Shown here one piece after another: positions 1 through 10,364 of a DNA stretch of 64,000 nucleotides. Where the stretch lies: the NCBI GenBank assembly GCA_027596075.1, contig JADGJC010000076.1, forward strand, positions 62,001 through 126,000. Reading direction: 5' to 3'. How positions within the stretch are numbered: the stretch's first letter is position 1; each line of letters starts with the position of its first letter. The notes beneath the pieces are model-generated. The model did not search any database. It saw only the letters and a list, made by a program, of their open reading frames with translations, and was not told the origin of the DNA. The position numbers and the translations under genes are program-made. The DNA comes from Rhizophlyctis rosea. Its lineage: Eukaryota; Chytridiomycota; Chytridiomycetes; Rhizophlyctidales; Rhizophlyctidaceae.

Positions 1-2
1 GG

Positions 3-335
3 AGATCAAACCTGAACGGACAGCGAGAAGAGGACGTGGAACTCGACTCAGATGAGGACAAAGAGGAGACGAAGCTCAAAATTAAGTTGCCGAAACGAGT
101 CTTCGCCGGTGCGTGCGCCATTGTAGATGACGACAATGTGGAAGCCAATGAAGGATTGCCCGAAGCAACTTTGATGGATGTTGTGCCGGTAAATGGTTCA
201 ATCAGAGCGATTCATGCAATTCGGAGGATCTCCGATAGTGATTTTCCAATCTTCTCCTGGGCCATAGGTCACACGTGGCCGCTTCCCGCTGCCTGTGGCG
301 AGGATCATCCAACAAGATCCCGAGGAGGTAGGTAG
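3..335 (+). CDS. Hypothetical protein fragment, open at the left edge
   Basis: The frame is open from the first bases of the window to a stop at 333-335, so the 5' part lies outside. The visible peptide has an acidic start (EEDVELDSDED), a basic patch (KLKIKLPKR) and a stretch reading VDDDNVEANEGLPEAT and MDVVPVNGS. A GTG at 36 opens the same frame, but no ATG is seen, so this is probably an internal or terminal exon. A diverged copy of roughly 200 bp lies near 2670-2870. I do not recognise the family. It may itself be a relic. Confidence 0.3.
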   Translation, partial: RSNLNGQREEDVELDSDEDKEETKLKIKLPKRVFAGACAIVDDDNVEANEGLPEATLMDVVPVNGSIRAIHAIRRISDSDFPIFSWAIGHTWPLPAACGEDHPTRSRGGR

Positions 336-409
336 ATTGTGAATATGCTTCCTCTCATACACGACATACCTATCGCAACCTCAATCTGCAGCAGTCCCAT
401 CCATACTCA

Positions 410-847
410 ATGCAAACGGACCCCGCATCCCGCCACATCCTCAAAAAACCCAGAATCAACTCCTCGACATCCTCCCCCCAATCCCCTCCTACGCACATCA
501 CCATCACCACGCACCCAACCTCCAACACCAAAACTTACCCCCTCGCAAAAATCATCGCTCAAAACGTCGCATATAGAATCGATCGTGACCGTCTCACCTC
601 TCAAACTCAACCCATCCGCTCCATCCGCCTCCTCGAAAGCCCCATCGGGCGTGGACGGGACGATGTGGAAGCCGTTTCGCGTTCTGAGCGGGTGGTGGAG
701 CTTGAGGAGGTGAGGAGGAGGGAGGATGGGATTGTGAAACGGGGGAGGAGAGTGGTGGAGGAGGAGGAGAGAGTGGCGAGGGAGGAGGCGGAGAGGAGGG
801 AGGAAGCGGAGTTGACGAGGGATGTTGAGGGGTTGAGGAGAGGGTGA
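410..847 (+). CDS. Hypothetical protein with a charged C-terminal helix
   Basis: An ATG at 410 opens 145 codons. The first half is Ser/Thr/Pro-rich (ILKKPRINSSTSSPQSPP) and written in C-ending codons. The second half is a long Glu/Arg-rich stretch (VVEEEERVAREEAERREEAE) that would form a single helix or coiled coil, written in G-ending codons. A CAG sits 14 bases before the ATG (ctgcag at about 395), so this could be a second exon of the left-edge gene. The antisense frame is also open but is low-complexity and probably a shadow. No family recognised. Confidence 0.35.
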   Translation: MQTDPASRHILKKPRINSSTSSPQSPPTHITITTHPTSNTKTYPLAKIIAQNVAYRIDRDRLTSQTQPIRSIRLLESPIGRGRDDVEAVSRSERVVELEEVRRREDGIVKRGRRVVEEEERVAREEAERREEAELTRDVEGLRRG

Positions 848-1320
848 GAATTGGGATGTTGAGGAGGGAGAGGGATGAGTTGATGGAGAGGTTGGGTTGA
901 GGTGGTGTGATGTGGAGTTGGCTGATTGGCCGGTGTGGGTTATGTTATTTTTGCCAAAATTGCTGTTTTGTATATAGTTGCTTGTCACGCAGTTTGTTGT
1001 TGCAGTTCTAGTCTTGCAGATAGTTGATTATCATGCCGTTCGTTGTTGAAGCTACGCTTTTTGTAGATAGTTTTTGTCACGCAGTTGATTGTTGAATTTG
1101 GAAACCGTTCTTGCTGTGAGACGAGATGGTGGTCTCTTTTGAGTTGCGTGAAGTTCAAAGGTGTACATTGAGCGGGTTATTTGATGTTACAGACGGGAAT
1201 CATGATGCTTTGAAATGGTCTTTGTCATCAGGACGTGAGGTGATGGCACCAATGTCTACCCAGTCCCTCGCGATCGAGCTATTAGTACACATCATGGACT
1301 GTTGATGAAGGCGCGCCGAA
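848..1320. other. Intergenic, no gene seen
   Basis: AT-richer sequence with two imperfect copies of a phrase resembling gttgattgttg / cacgcagtt around 985-1095. No convincing ORF, RNA gene or inverted repeat was found. Confidence 0.4.
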
Positions 1321-1875
1321 CTATCGTGTTCCTTCCATAAAGCCTTCAAATCCCGAAGGTTTTCTTGGCGGTTGGGAAGGAAATGGAAGCATCATCAATT
1401 TTTGTCCCCGCACGCACAAACCTTCGCTCCCGCAGGTAAGAAAACTGGACGGGTTCCGTGATGTCCGCACCGTCAGACAATGCTTATGACGAAAATCTGC
1501 GCCGCCTTTAACAATGGGATGAAAACACTTTTCCAGGAACTGATTGGCTATGAACATTGCGTCCCATATGATGGTCGAATGTGAGGGTTGAGGACCAGTA
1601 CATTTTGGTACGAGGTACGCTTGAACGAACGATACGAAACAGGGTTTATGGATTTTACAGTGAGTGGCAATGGAACGCGCCATTGAGCAAATACCAGTAA
1701 TGCGGTTTCCATTCACCTTCATCAAAACCGTCGGTTGAGAAACACTAGGAAAATTCCAATACATTTCGACTTCAGCAGCAGATGATTGCACCTTCGAATG
1801 GCACAGCCACGCTATAATGACTGTGCCACTCTTATGGTGATCAATTGAAGCGAAAGTACTCGAAATGTTCATCAT
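1321..1875 (-). CDS. Hypothetical protein, 184 aa
   Basis: A true ATG (two in tandem, ATGATG at 1875) opens 184 codons without a stop. The peptide begins MMNISSTFASIDHHKSG and contains SGTVIIAWLCHSKV and PCFVSFVQAYL, alternating hydrophobic strands like those of a small alpha/beta protein. After about residue 115 (NQFLEK) the composition becomes less protein-like and a GTGTTT donor-like site follows, so the last part may be read-through into an intron. It resembles the size class of proteasome assembly chaperones, but I see no diagnostic motif. Function unknown. Confidence 0.35.
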   Translation of the reverse strand: MMNISSTFASIDHHKSGTVIIAWLCHSKVQSSAAEVEMYWNFPSVSQPTVLMKVNGNRITGICSMARSIATHCKIHKPCFVSFVQAYLVPKCTGPQPSHSTIIWDAMFIANQFLEKCFHPIVKGGADFRHKHCLTVRTSRNPSSFLTCGSEGLCVRGQKLMMLPFPSQPPRKPSGFEGFMEGTR

Positions 1876-2045
1876 GAAAAACTTTGGGTTTCCGCAACTC
1901 TCTGACCCTGATCGGGGCTGGTAATTTTAGGTATGCCGACTCGTCTGCGCTGTTGCTCCCAATCCACAAATTTCCTCAAACGTTCAGCAGTATATTCGCC
2001 AAAAAGCCGTGCTCGCATCCTCCCTTCACCGACACCACACAAACC

Positions 2046-2459
2046 ATGCCCTTTCCAATAGAAAAAATAGCAATAATCGCAATATGTCTCCACATCTTTG
2101 GCGTCATAAACATATCCGCCCGCCCACACCTCTACTTCCTCCTCTTCTTCTTCCTCCACACCCACCGCAACTGCACCCTCCCCGATTTCATCCGACTTGG
2201 CAAGCTCCTTCTAACAGTATTCCTCATACTGTTTACCGGTGTCAATGTGATTGCCTGGACGGTGGGATGGGCGTATAACCCGAGGCCACTTTACCAGTGG
2301 TGCAATGAATTGAGATTTCATCTTCTGATTTGGGAGAGGTTTCGGGTGGGTGGGGATGGGAGGGTTTTTGGGTGGGTGGGGCGCGCGTTGTGTTGGTGTC
2401 AGGGGGAGGGGTGGGCGGATGGAAAGCCGACTATCCGGCAGGGTGAACGTTTTAGATAG
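2046..2459 (+). CDS. Small hydrophobic membrane protein, 137 aa
   Basis: I place the start at the ATG at 2046 rather than the upstream frame opening at 1884, because residues before it look like 5' leader and the protein then begins MPFPIEKIAIIAICLHIFG, a hydrophobic segment. Two more hydrophobic stretches follow (LYFLLFFFLH and LLLTVFLILFTGVNVIAW), giving about three membrane segments, then a soluble Gly/Trp-rich tail. The 5' half uses C-ending codons and the 3' half G-ending codons, as in several better-supported genes here. Family not recognised. Confidence 0.45.
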   Translation: MPFPIEKIAIIAICLHIFGVINISARPHLYFLLFFFLHTHRNCTLPDFIRLGKLLLTVFLILFTGVNVIAWTVGWAYNPRPLYQWCNELRFHLLIWERFRVGGDGRVFGWVGRALCWCQGEGWADGKPTIRQGERFR

Positions 2460-2639
2460 TGGGTAATGGGTTGTTTCGCTGTGTGTGCAATACATTGTAG
2501 AGTTCGTTGCCGCAACACTCTGGGGAGTCTTGGTCGATTGTTGTGACTGTCTGTTTGAAACCTTGATGATATCATGTACGTAGCAGAAACTCACTATCGG
2601 GACCCGGAGTTTGAGGGTCAGTCATACGATATCAGCGAA

Positions 2640-2880
2640 ATGAGACCAGCCATGAACCCGCGGCAAAAAGAGGAGGTGGAATTCGGGAGGATGGAGAAGG
2701 GGACGAAGCAGAAAATCAGGGCACCACACGTGCATTTGCAGGGGCTTGCACCGTGTTGCTGGACGACAACGTCGAAGCATATGAAAGGTTAGCTGAAGCA
2801 ACTGGGCATGATGGATGTCGTTCCGGTAATTCTTCAATACACAAATCAATGAGATTCAGAGGATGATGTGAAAAAGGTAT
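2640..2880 (+). repeat. Diverged copy of the left-edge sequence
   Basis: The stretch from about 2670 to 2870 aligns by eye with about 35-250. Shared phrases include gaggtggaattcg / gacgtggaactcg, gacgacaacgtcgaagc / gacgacaatgtggaagc, gaagcaact, and gatggatgtcgttccggtaa / gatggatgttgtgccggtaa. The reading frame differs and is interrupted. This looks like an old duplication in which the copy is a relic. Confidence 0.45.
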
Positions 2881-5420
2881 TTCGCAGGAGGGGCCAACAC
2901 CTTTATCTGCCTGATTCATGCTGCTACAACGGTTACTGCAGGCGTTTGTCTGTTAACGCCCGATGGTTTTCCGATCTTTACGGGCGAAAGGATGGTGAAG
3001 CAAATACATCCAGTTCCCTACCGTGAATGGAAAGAAGAGGTAGAAGTAGAGTAGGTAGATAGGAATGCCGCGAAATGCCGAATGTCGTTGCGCTCCGCTG
3101 CCACACCTTGCCACACAAACACAAAAGTTCAAGGGAGTTGCTTACCTGCACTTCACGCAAATTTCCAGTTATGGCCACCAAGGTAGATGCCTCAGACGTC
3201 TTGCTCGACTGCTAGAATACCCCACCTCCCTCTGGTTTGACCATGTCGGAGATGCGGAGCAGAAGAATCTGGCCTTGCGCGGCAAGGACTTGGCTCCAAC
3301 AGTCGTTTAACCCCAGATGGGGAGCTAAGGCCGTCGTTTGGGAACGTCGAGTTCTCCGACAGAAGGGGCACGGTCGCCCTGGCAGGGGAAGGACGCGTTC
3401 CTACCTATCATTGATCCAATCTATACTACAATACAAAGAGATGCTATACATATATACTGTCCCAAGCACTACTCAACGAATTTCCCCGTTGAAAGCTCTC
3501 TAGCCAAAGATCGTGAAAGATGCTAAGCGCCGACTCCCTCCCGAAAAAGGAGGGTTATCCCTGACCACTGGACCAGGTATTGATATCCATAAGCGCGGGA
3601 CATGCATCCACTAGCCTGAGACAGTACATGCTCTAAGATTTAACGGTTGATCTGTGATTTCGAATAGAATGGAAGATATTAGTTTGCTTGCATGCCTCCT
3701 CTCTTCCAGCGTGGCAAGGATGTTGGGCAGCGGAGAGGCAATCATAAAAGTTCAGTCGAATGAGTCTGGAGATCAAACTTGAAAAGTGAGCCTGGCCTGG
3801 GAAGGTGGAAAGTGGGTGGGAATGGGAACGAGTGCTTGTCATTCCACTGCTCTGTGTGGAATCTGTGGATACCCCGCCCTCTGGGGCTATTTACAATCAA
3901 CGTGACTACTTGATTTAACAGATGACTAGTTAAAATGTCTATTGACTGAGTGGTGCAGCCGCCAAACTATCATGGCTGTGCCTTCGACGAGCATTCAACA
4001 TGAAGTCCCAAAACTTCCCAATCCCGATACATAGTTGATTTGAACATGAAAGCATCTACCATAGTAAGCTACATTGCAGAGCAGCAAACAGAGACAAGTC
4101 ATGACTTTTGGTGGGTTTGCATGGTATTGCATGCCATCGGTGAGCAATTTGGGTTGCGGGGCACTTGGGCTCTGCACAGGCTGACTAGGCTGGGAAGTGG
4201 ACGAGCTAACTGTGGCCTACACACTGTGCAGTCAGTCAATCGACAACCTCCCTTCTGGTCAAAACCGAAATCCCCAGCCCATGATTGAAATGCGGGACAG
4301 AAACACATATACCTCATACCGTAAAACCTTGAATAGCAAGATACTCAAGGAAGGCCCGTAGCACATAGCTTGTGTCATGGAACTAATCTCACATTCGCCG
4401 GATGGTAAAACACACAGGCCCGGGGTCCAATATCTCGGTATTCAGGTTTTTACGATACTATCTGTGGAAATCGGCGTCTCAGGCAGTCAAGACACACTTG
4501 AGTATGGACTGAGGAGGATTGATTACGGAGGGCTTCAAACACTTAGTAACATGATGATGATGAATACGTTGATGTCTGTAACCCAGATCCCACAGCAAGT
4601 TATTGGGTTTGCGGAAGAAGAAAAAAGTAAAAAAAAGAATTACATGATATTGTCATATATAGCCTATACAAAATGGTGCACAAGAGCTCCCTAAAACCGA
4701 CAGCCATCACTACATAAGGGAAAGAAGATCCAATGACAAATCCTTTACCCGGAGTTGTCTGCCCGCACCCTTCGAGAAAAACCTTCCCACACACCAACCC
4801 CAGTCGTCCCGTTCGCCCTCCAGCCCGTCTTTTTACAATTCCACATCGTCCCTCCGTGCCGTGATGCCATTCCTCATTAGAACTTCCACCAGTTTGATGG
4901 CAGTCCGTACAAGCACGGCTACTACCCTACGTATAAACATGATTGGATGAGAAGATATACAAACTATATAAGATACACAAGATCACACGATATGAGAGCA
5001 AAATGCGTTTTGCCCGCAGCCCCACTTTCCTCCTCGATCATCTCCTTTGCTCGTCTAACATTTGCTCGAGGACCCCCCATCTGCTAGTTTTGTTTAAACA
5101 ACAGATAGATTCGTACAACAGCGCACGACGTGCTTACCAGAACACACTGATATGTGTAATTCATCTATAAGAGGACCTCGAAAGATAGTGAGCGCGCGGT
5201 TGGTATCTTCAATTCTGCGTGTTCGCAAGAAAATCCGACGTGTTTCGGATGAAAGATGGAATTGCGTAATTTAAATTGAAATGAACATGGATACATACCT
5301 TCTGTCCTATGGAGAGGCGAAGGTCGAGAGTCCGTCGTTCCAGCTCCACTCTGTGCGTAAATCGTCAACCTGTTGCATCTTTAGCGCGGCGCTGGCCATC
5401 TCGCGTCCACTGGATGAAAA
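2881..5420. other. Long gene-poor stretch
   Basis: Only short frames without recognisable products occur. Near 3525-3570 (minus sense) there is a match to a tRNA D-arm/A-box (TGGTCCAGTGG) followed by a CCTCC...GGAGG hairpin, but no T-arm. Otherwise nothing supported. Confidence 0.4.
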
Positions 5421-5427
5421 CTGAACT

Positions 5428-5650
5428 GCCAGCGAGGGACACACCTTCAATTATTCGCCAGCGGAACTGAACCGCCAGCGAGGGACACACCTTCAATTAT
5501 TCGCCAGCGGAACTGAACCGCCAGCGAGGAACACACCTTTGATTATTCGCCAGCGGGACTGAACCGCCAGCGAGGGACACACCTTCAAATCGCCAGCGGA
5601 AGTCAACCGCCAGCGAGAGTGCGAGGGACACACCTTCAACTGGCTTCTGC
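5428..5650. repeat. 46-bp minisatellite
   Basis: The phrase gccagcgagggacacacc recurs at 5428, 5474, 5520 and 5566 (period exactly 46), with a shortened copy at 5609. Each unit contains two copies of a gccagcg core (cgccagcgg and cgccagcgagg), so the 46-mer is itself a compound repeat. The copies differ by only a few substitutions, so the array looks recent. Confidence 0.85.
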
Positions 5651-5659
5651 CAGCAACTC

Positions 5660-5995
5660 AAAATGGCTTCTGCCAGCATCTGCAGGCAATACAATCCGTC
5701 CATTCCGCCAGCATCTGCAGGCAACACAACCATGCTGCGGGCGGGCAGCTGAGAGTACGCTCTTACACGGGGGTGGGGCCCTGGGTGTCCAAGCCATTCA
5801 CTACCGTGCGGACTTCCGGATGGGATGGGTTCGGAGTTGGGGTTGGGGTCAGGATGAGGTTCGGACGGGGGGATGGTGGTACCGCCAGCATCTGCAGGCA
5901 ACATAATCATTCGGCTAGCATCTGCAGGCAACACAATCATTCGGCCAGCATCTGCAGGCAACACAATCCGTCCATTCCGCCAGCGTCTGCACGCC
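5660..5995. repeat. 30-bp minisatellite with the core gccagcatctgcaggcaaca
   Basis: Units of 30 bp begin at 5884, 5914 and 5944, with related single copies near 5673, 5709 and 5980. A non-repeat insert of about 150 bp (5740-5880) separates the two groups. The unit shares its gccagc start with the adjacent 46-bp array. Both strands are open across it, giving spurious repeat peptides, so I do not call a gene. Confidence 0.8.
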
Positions 5996-6009
5996 CCACA
6001 AATCATCTA

Positions 6010-7619
6010 CTTTGCCAGCACCTGATGGGATCTTTCACTCTTTCATGTCTCAACTTCTAGTACTCATTTACGTTCGTTCGCTTCACACAAGTTTCTCTGA
6101 TAGAGCATACATGGTGATATCCCGCGGCCGGTAAGTATTCCTTTGTGTCGTCTTTAAGCTTCTCTTGTAAATACTTACCTACCTCCACTAAGAGTCACCA
6201 ACAAATGCCCTTTGGCCTCCATCTGTACGATTCTTCAAGTGTGCATGACTGTGTAGACTGCTTCATCCGCTGCAGGTACAGCTTTGTAATCTGACAAATG
6301 CGTTGCTCTTCTAATGCTTGGACTAATACATCATCCCGTTCAGACTTTACCCGCTTTTAAAGATGCCAGCAGCATTTCTCACCCGCATCCACCGTTTCCC
6401 CGGTGACGTTCTTGCCGGCGACGTTTTCTCCAGCAGCTTGCGCAATGAGCACTTCGGGTGTTTCCCGTGGTAGGTGTGGTCTTTATGCATTGACCGAGAT
6501 GCAAGATGCAATTGGGATAGTTATCAACGTGGAACTTGTAGAGGTCATTTACACCCTGTATATATTGTGGTTTCGTGTAATAGAAGTTATATTTCATTTA
6601 CATCTAATCCTGTCATGATCAATGCTGTCTGTGCCTGTTATCATCGGAGAGTACTATAGACGGAGTTGGTGGCGGGGTGTGATTTTTGGTCCTTGCTATA
6701 GTGATTCTTCCGAGATTGCTCTCTCCGCATATCCCAAAGACCGCAAATGAGTCTAAGAAGACTATGGGAATGCGTGGGCCTAAAAAAATCTTCTTTTCCG
6801 TTATACACAAGGTGCGTTGATCCGTCAAGCCGTGTTCGCGGGTGGTTGTTCGTATTATGTAGGCCTAACGGCCGTGACCATTGATACACTTCAATCCGAT
6901 ATGAACCATGACATGCAGTGGTACCTATCGACAAAGGTAGATCAATAATCTTGCATGCTTGTGTAAGTGTAACAAACCCAGTTTGCTAACAAAACCTTTG
7001 CCCAGAAATACGAGCCTTTCGCGTGGGCAAAGGCCGCGAATTTACAGTCGCCAAGCACTAGAATTCGTGAAGTGCTTCCGCTACAGCTGTGCCAGTGGGT
7101 TGAGATCAGAGGGATGAGTGGAGAACATAAATGAGTGCAGCACGGGTCCGGCCCCCTGATCTTTCTCTGAGTGTGATGCAGCCAACACGGCGGCTTGTTG
7201 GCACAGTGGAAGGATGCAGCAACTTTCACGCTGCAGACGGTGCGTGGTCCTCATGTCCGTACTTGCAGTTTGGTGGGTCAGAAACAGCCAATTCTATGAC
7301 GCGTCATAGGACCTACGCCTACTCATTCTGTTGCATCGCCTTGACCATTGGGTCACCGAACACTGCATGCGGCACGATCCTAGTCGCAATTTATCACGAA
7401 TCACGCCCACAGTCATGTCACCAGCCAGCACTACACAACCAGATGCTCCCGTGCAATGAATATATATTTGAATAGATATATTGTATATATTATATGTTTG
7501 TGATATATGGAGCGCAGAGGATTGAATCGAAATGATTTGGATGAAGTGTGCGCCCCACCGAGCCAGCTTTCTTGACTATATACCCGGCTGTGACGGTTCC
7601 CGAGTGGGAGCTGCGGATT
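6010..7619. other. Gene-poor stretch
   Basis: A 36-codon frame starts at an ATG at 6363 (MPAAFLTRIHRFPGDVL...) and some splice-like phrases (ggtaagtattc at about 6131) occur, but no product is recognisable. An AT-rich run (atatatatttgaatagatatattg) lies near 7460-7500. Nothing else supported. Confidence 0.35.
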
Positions 7620-7785
7620 CCACGCATAGGGGAGCTGAGTTGAATTGAGTTGAGGAGCTGAGTTGAGTCGAGTTGAGGTGCTTGTTGAGTTGAGATGAGA
7701 TGATTGAGTTGAGTTGAGACGATTGAGTTGAGCTGAGATGAGCGTTGACTCGAGTTGAGGTGAGGTGAGGTGATCTGGTGATTGT
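7620..7785. repeat. Degenerate GAGTT/GAGCT/GAGAT tandem repeat
   Basis: About 165 bp consist of gagtt units with gagct, gagat and gaggt variants, interrupted at a few points (for example gcttgttgagttgagatgag). It is a short-period satellite on a purine-rich plus strand. The minus strand reads as a Ser/Thr/Asn-rich frame, which I treat as a by-product. Confidence 0.75.
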
Positions 7786-8193
7786 GCCGCGAAGGTCATT
7801 TTATAACATCCGCTGGAGCGCTGGAGCCGCTGCCCACTTCAAGCACGCTATTGGGCAGTGAAACCGCAGTCACGCAGAAGGAAGGCGACCCTGCATCGCA
7901 TAATGTTTGTAATATTCCCAAACCGGAATAATCGTTACTATTGTACTACAATGTAGGCGGGTTCCGACCGGGGTCGCAGGATTTTAGGAGGAAGTGTTCC
8001 CCTTGTTATGTAATCATGTTGGTGGCGGTGCTTTTTGGCCAAAAAATTTAAGGGATATCCGATCTTGCACCATTTGGATCCATCGTTCAACGTCGATATA
8101 GTTGGCGGCTTGGGGGAAGTATCAGGGCTCTTCACAACGGGTATGGGTTGAAAAACGGGAGATGACTGACATTTTGTTTGTTTTGCACTTCAG

Positions 8194-8410
8194 ACCATTC
8201 GTCACTTGTGGGCCTCCTCGAACTCTCCGCCCAATACCTCATCTCAGCCGCCGCAGACTCAACTTTTCGCATCTGGTGTACTTGGTGTCCCCTAACCAGC
8301 AAATGTCTCGCCAACCTCACCGGCCACAGTGCCGCTATAAGCTGCTTCCACCGGGTGGGCGGCCCACGACGCCAAGCTAAACCGTATCATCTCCTGCTAT
8401 CGTCACAATG
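8194..8410 (+). pseudogene. Fragment of a Cdc4-type F-box/WD40 protein
   Basis: Starting just after a splice-like cag at 8191-8193, the frame reads DHSSLVGLLELSAQYLISAA, then ADSTFRIW, and KCLANLTGHSAAISCFH. This matches the last two WD40 blades of Cdc4/Fbw7/Met30-type SCF substrate receptors, where SLVGLL, SAAADSTLRIW and GHTGAITCF are usual. After ISCFH the original continuation (HDAKLNRIIS) is found only in another frame a few bases on, so there is an indel near 8350. No F-box or earlier blades were found upstream. A broken fragment is the simplest reading. Confidence 0.6.
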
Positions 8411-9007
8411 TCCATGTGAATTGTGTTTGCTTTGGGTTCAAATGAATGCGTGACACTTGCCAGAGGGGAAGTTTGCTTCACATTGCCTTCATAAGGCTTG
8501 TGGCACAAGACGGCCAAAAGATGTCAAATATGAAGGATATCCGTGCGTGACCTCCGTACTGTATGCACTGAGCATTCCGATATGGGTCAAGAAAAGCGAA
8601 GGCACGTGCCTGAGACTTCCGTTGCCGATGTATATAGTGTCCATAATATGAACCAGACAAAGTAGACAACATTCCTGTCATCTTTGTAGACTTATACTTT
8701 CCATGGCATAGAATACAATAGGCTCTACCATTATACCTGATACCCTGCTGTGTAGCCGCTTCCTTTTAGCGTTATATACTGTATAGAAGTATACAAATGT
8801 AGCTCTTCTTTCCCATCGTTATTGTTTTGGTCGTGATTGTTATCCCTTGTTGTTCATGATGTCGATAGAAAAAGGAATACCAGGAATGACTCTATCCCAG
8901 CACCCTTGCTAGTTACTCATGATGTTCACGGTCAGTCCAACTTATGCATTTGGCCTGTTCTTGTCCTGTTTTCATGTATTGGCCTGATCAATCCTGACAT
9001 CCCGCAG
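8411..9007. other. Intergenic or intronic stretch
   Basis: No recognisable product. The segment may contain the first exon and intron of the following gene: ATGTTCACG followed by gtcagtcc near 8930 is a possible first exon and donor, and the acceptor would be the cag ending at 9007. Confidence 0.3.
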
Positions 9008-9567
9008 GAAAATTTTGGTCTCCGCGCAGTACCGCCTGCCACAATTTTTCCTCCAACCAACTGGAACCCTACAGCATCTGGCGTGACCTCCGCACCTACA
9101 TTGACAACATCGATAGAACCACCTTCGGCGCAACGGCCATCAACGGCACCAATTGCAAAAGCGCACAAGTCTCCCTCTCCTACATATTCCTTGATGTCAC
9201 ATGGGTCCAGACACTGCAAGGTCTTCGCACCGAAATTATGACACCAGGTTCCCTCATACCCTCCAACGACCTCCAGACCGACATGGAGATAATGAAGGGT
9301 CTCAACGGCGCCGTAAACAGCGAATTGGTTAATAAGTACATGCACAGCATCGAATTCTGGATGCCAGGCTCCTCCCGCGTTGTTGCGACCACCATCTTTG
9401 TCATGCAGAGCATGGAGATGTTACTCCATAGAGATAGATTAGATGATAATTTGAAGCAATACGTTACTCGAAATGTGTCGGCAGTGGTGGAGGCGCGGAA
9501 CGGGACATGCGTCGCGCCTAGCTTTTGGTGTTATGCAGCTGGAGCTTTCTTAATCCTTGTCGGGTAG
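9008..9567 (+). CDS. Hypothetical protein, terminal exon
   Basis: After an acceptor-like cccgcag (9001-9007) a frame runs open to TAG at 9565-9567, about 185 codons. It reads LEPYSIWRDLRTYIDNIDRT, then NGTNCKSAQVSLSYIFLDV and ends in a hydrophobic tail, CYAAGAFLILVG. Codon use is C-rich like the other genes, and the frame is much longer than chance in this composition. An ATG-led version would start only at 9238. The 5' exon is uncertain. The hydrophobic end could be a membrane or GPI-type anchor. I do not recognise the family. Confidence 0.5.
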
Positions 9568-9719
9568 CAGCTTTTTGCGTCTAGAACAGTTAGTTTCTGC
9601 GCAAAAACGATTCTTTATGGATGATTACACTAACTGATAGAAATTTGTACGACGGTCGCACTTGCTCACACCCACAGCAACTCGCATAACATAGTTTTTG
9701 CTAGCCTGTAGCATAATGT

Positions 9720-10364
9720 ATGTGCTTGTGTATATGTAGACCACTATTCCATTGTGTAGTTTCGCCATTCGATAGCTTTCTGTTTCCTCGCTTTGTTTTG
9801 GAAATAACAGATCTGCGTCCCTTATCCTGGATTAACGCAACCAACTTGAATGCAGGAAATTTCAGGTCGAGGGGATTGAGACCCAACCCGATGCTTCCTC
9901 GAGACGCTAGGTCCACTGCATTAGAGCATAGTATGCCATCATCCGAACGAAGTCTGAGCGTTCCAACCTCCGCATTACAACACATTGCTGCATTGTATTT
10001 CATCCCATCCAACTTGGACAATACAGGACTGCTCCTCCCCAGAGGTATTGCCGGCAACTCCCAATCTGTCGAGCCAGTGACAGGTCCCCACCGTCGGCTT
10101 CCCAAACCCTTCGCCCTAGAGCACTCCGCGCCGCACACAACGCCATCTCTCATTATGCCCCGCTCAACCGACTCGGAATCCGCGCCACCCTCCGCTCCTC
10201 CGCCTGCCCCGCAAGTCTCCTCCTCTTCCGACCTTCCTGTCGTAAGTTCTACTGTTCACTTTGCCAAGAAACGACTCTACGATCACTTAGCTGATTTCGA
10301 GCGCAACGTAGCATTCCCACCAGTCAAACTCCCCACTTTTGACACCCATTTCAATCCGGGCTAA
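9720..10364 (+). CDS. Doubtful ORF, 214 codons
   Basis: An ATG at 9720 opens 214 codons that end convergently inside the F-box-like gene (78-bp overlap). The peptide is Ser/Pro-rich and contains two related phrases (TALEHSMPSS and FALEHSAPHT). The minus strand is open over much of the same stretch. It is either a fast-evolving gene or chance; I give it low weight. Confidence 0.2.
   Translation: MCLCICRPLFHCVVSPFDSFLFPRFVLEITDLRPLSWINATNLNAGNFRSRGLRPNPMLPRDARSTALEHSMPSSERSLSVPTSALQHIAALYFIPSNLDNTGLLLPRGIAGNSQSVEPVTGPHRRLPKPFALEHSAPHTTPSLIMPRSTDSESAPPSAPPPAPQVSSSSDLPVVSSTVHFAKKRLYDHLADFERNVAFPPVKLPTFDTHFNPG

Noticed and set aside
5497..6006. Minus-strand frame with repeated LPADAG peptides
   Set aside because: It is simply the translation of the minisatellites. 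The plus strand is open too, and there is no consistent start or conserved domain.
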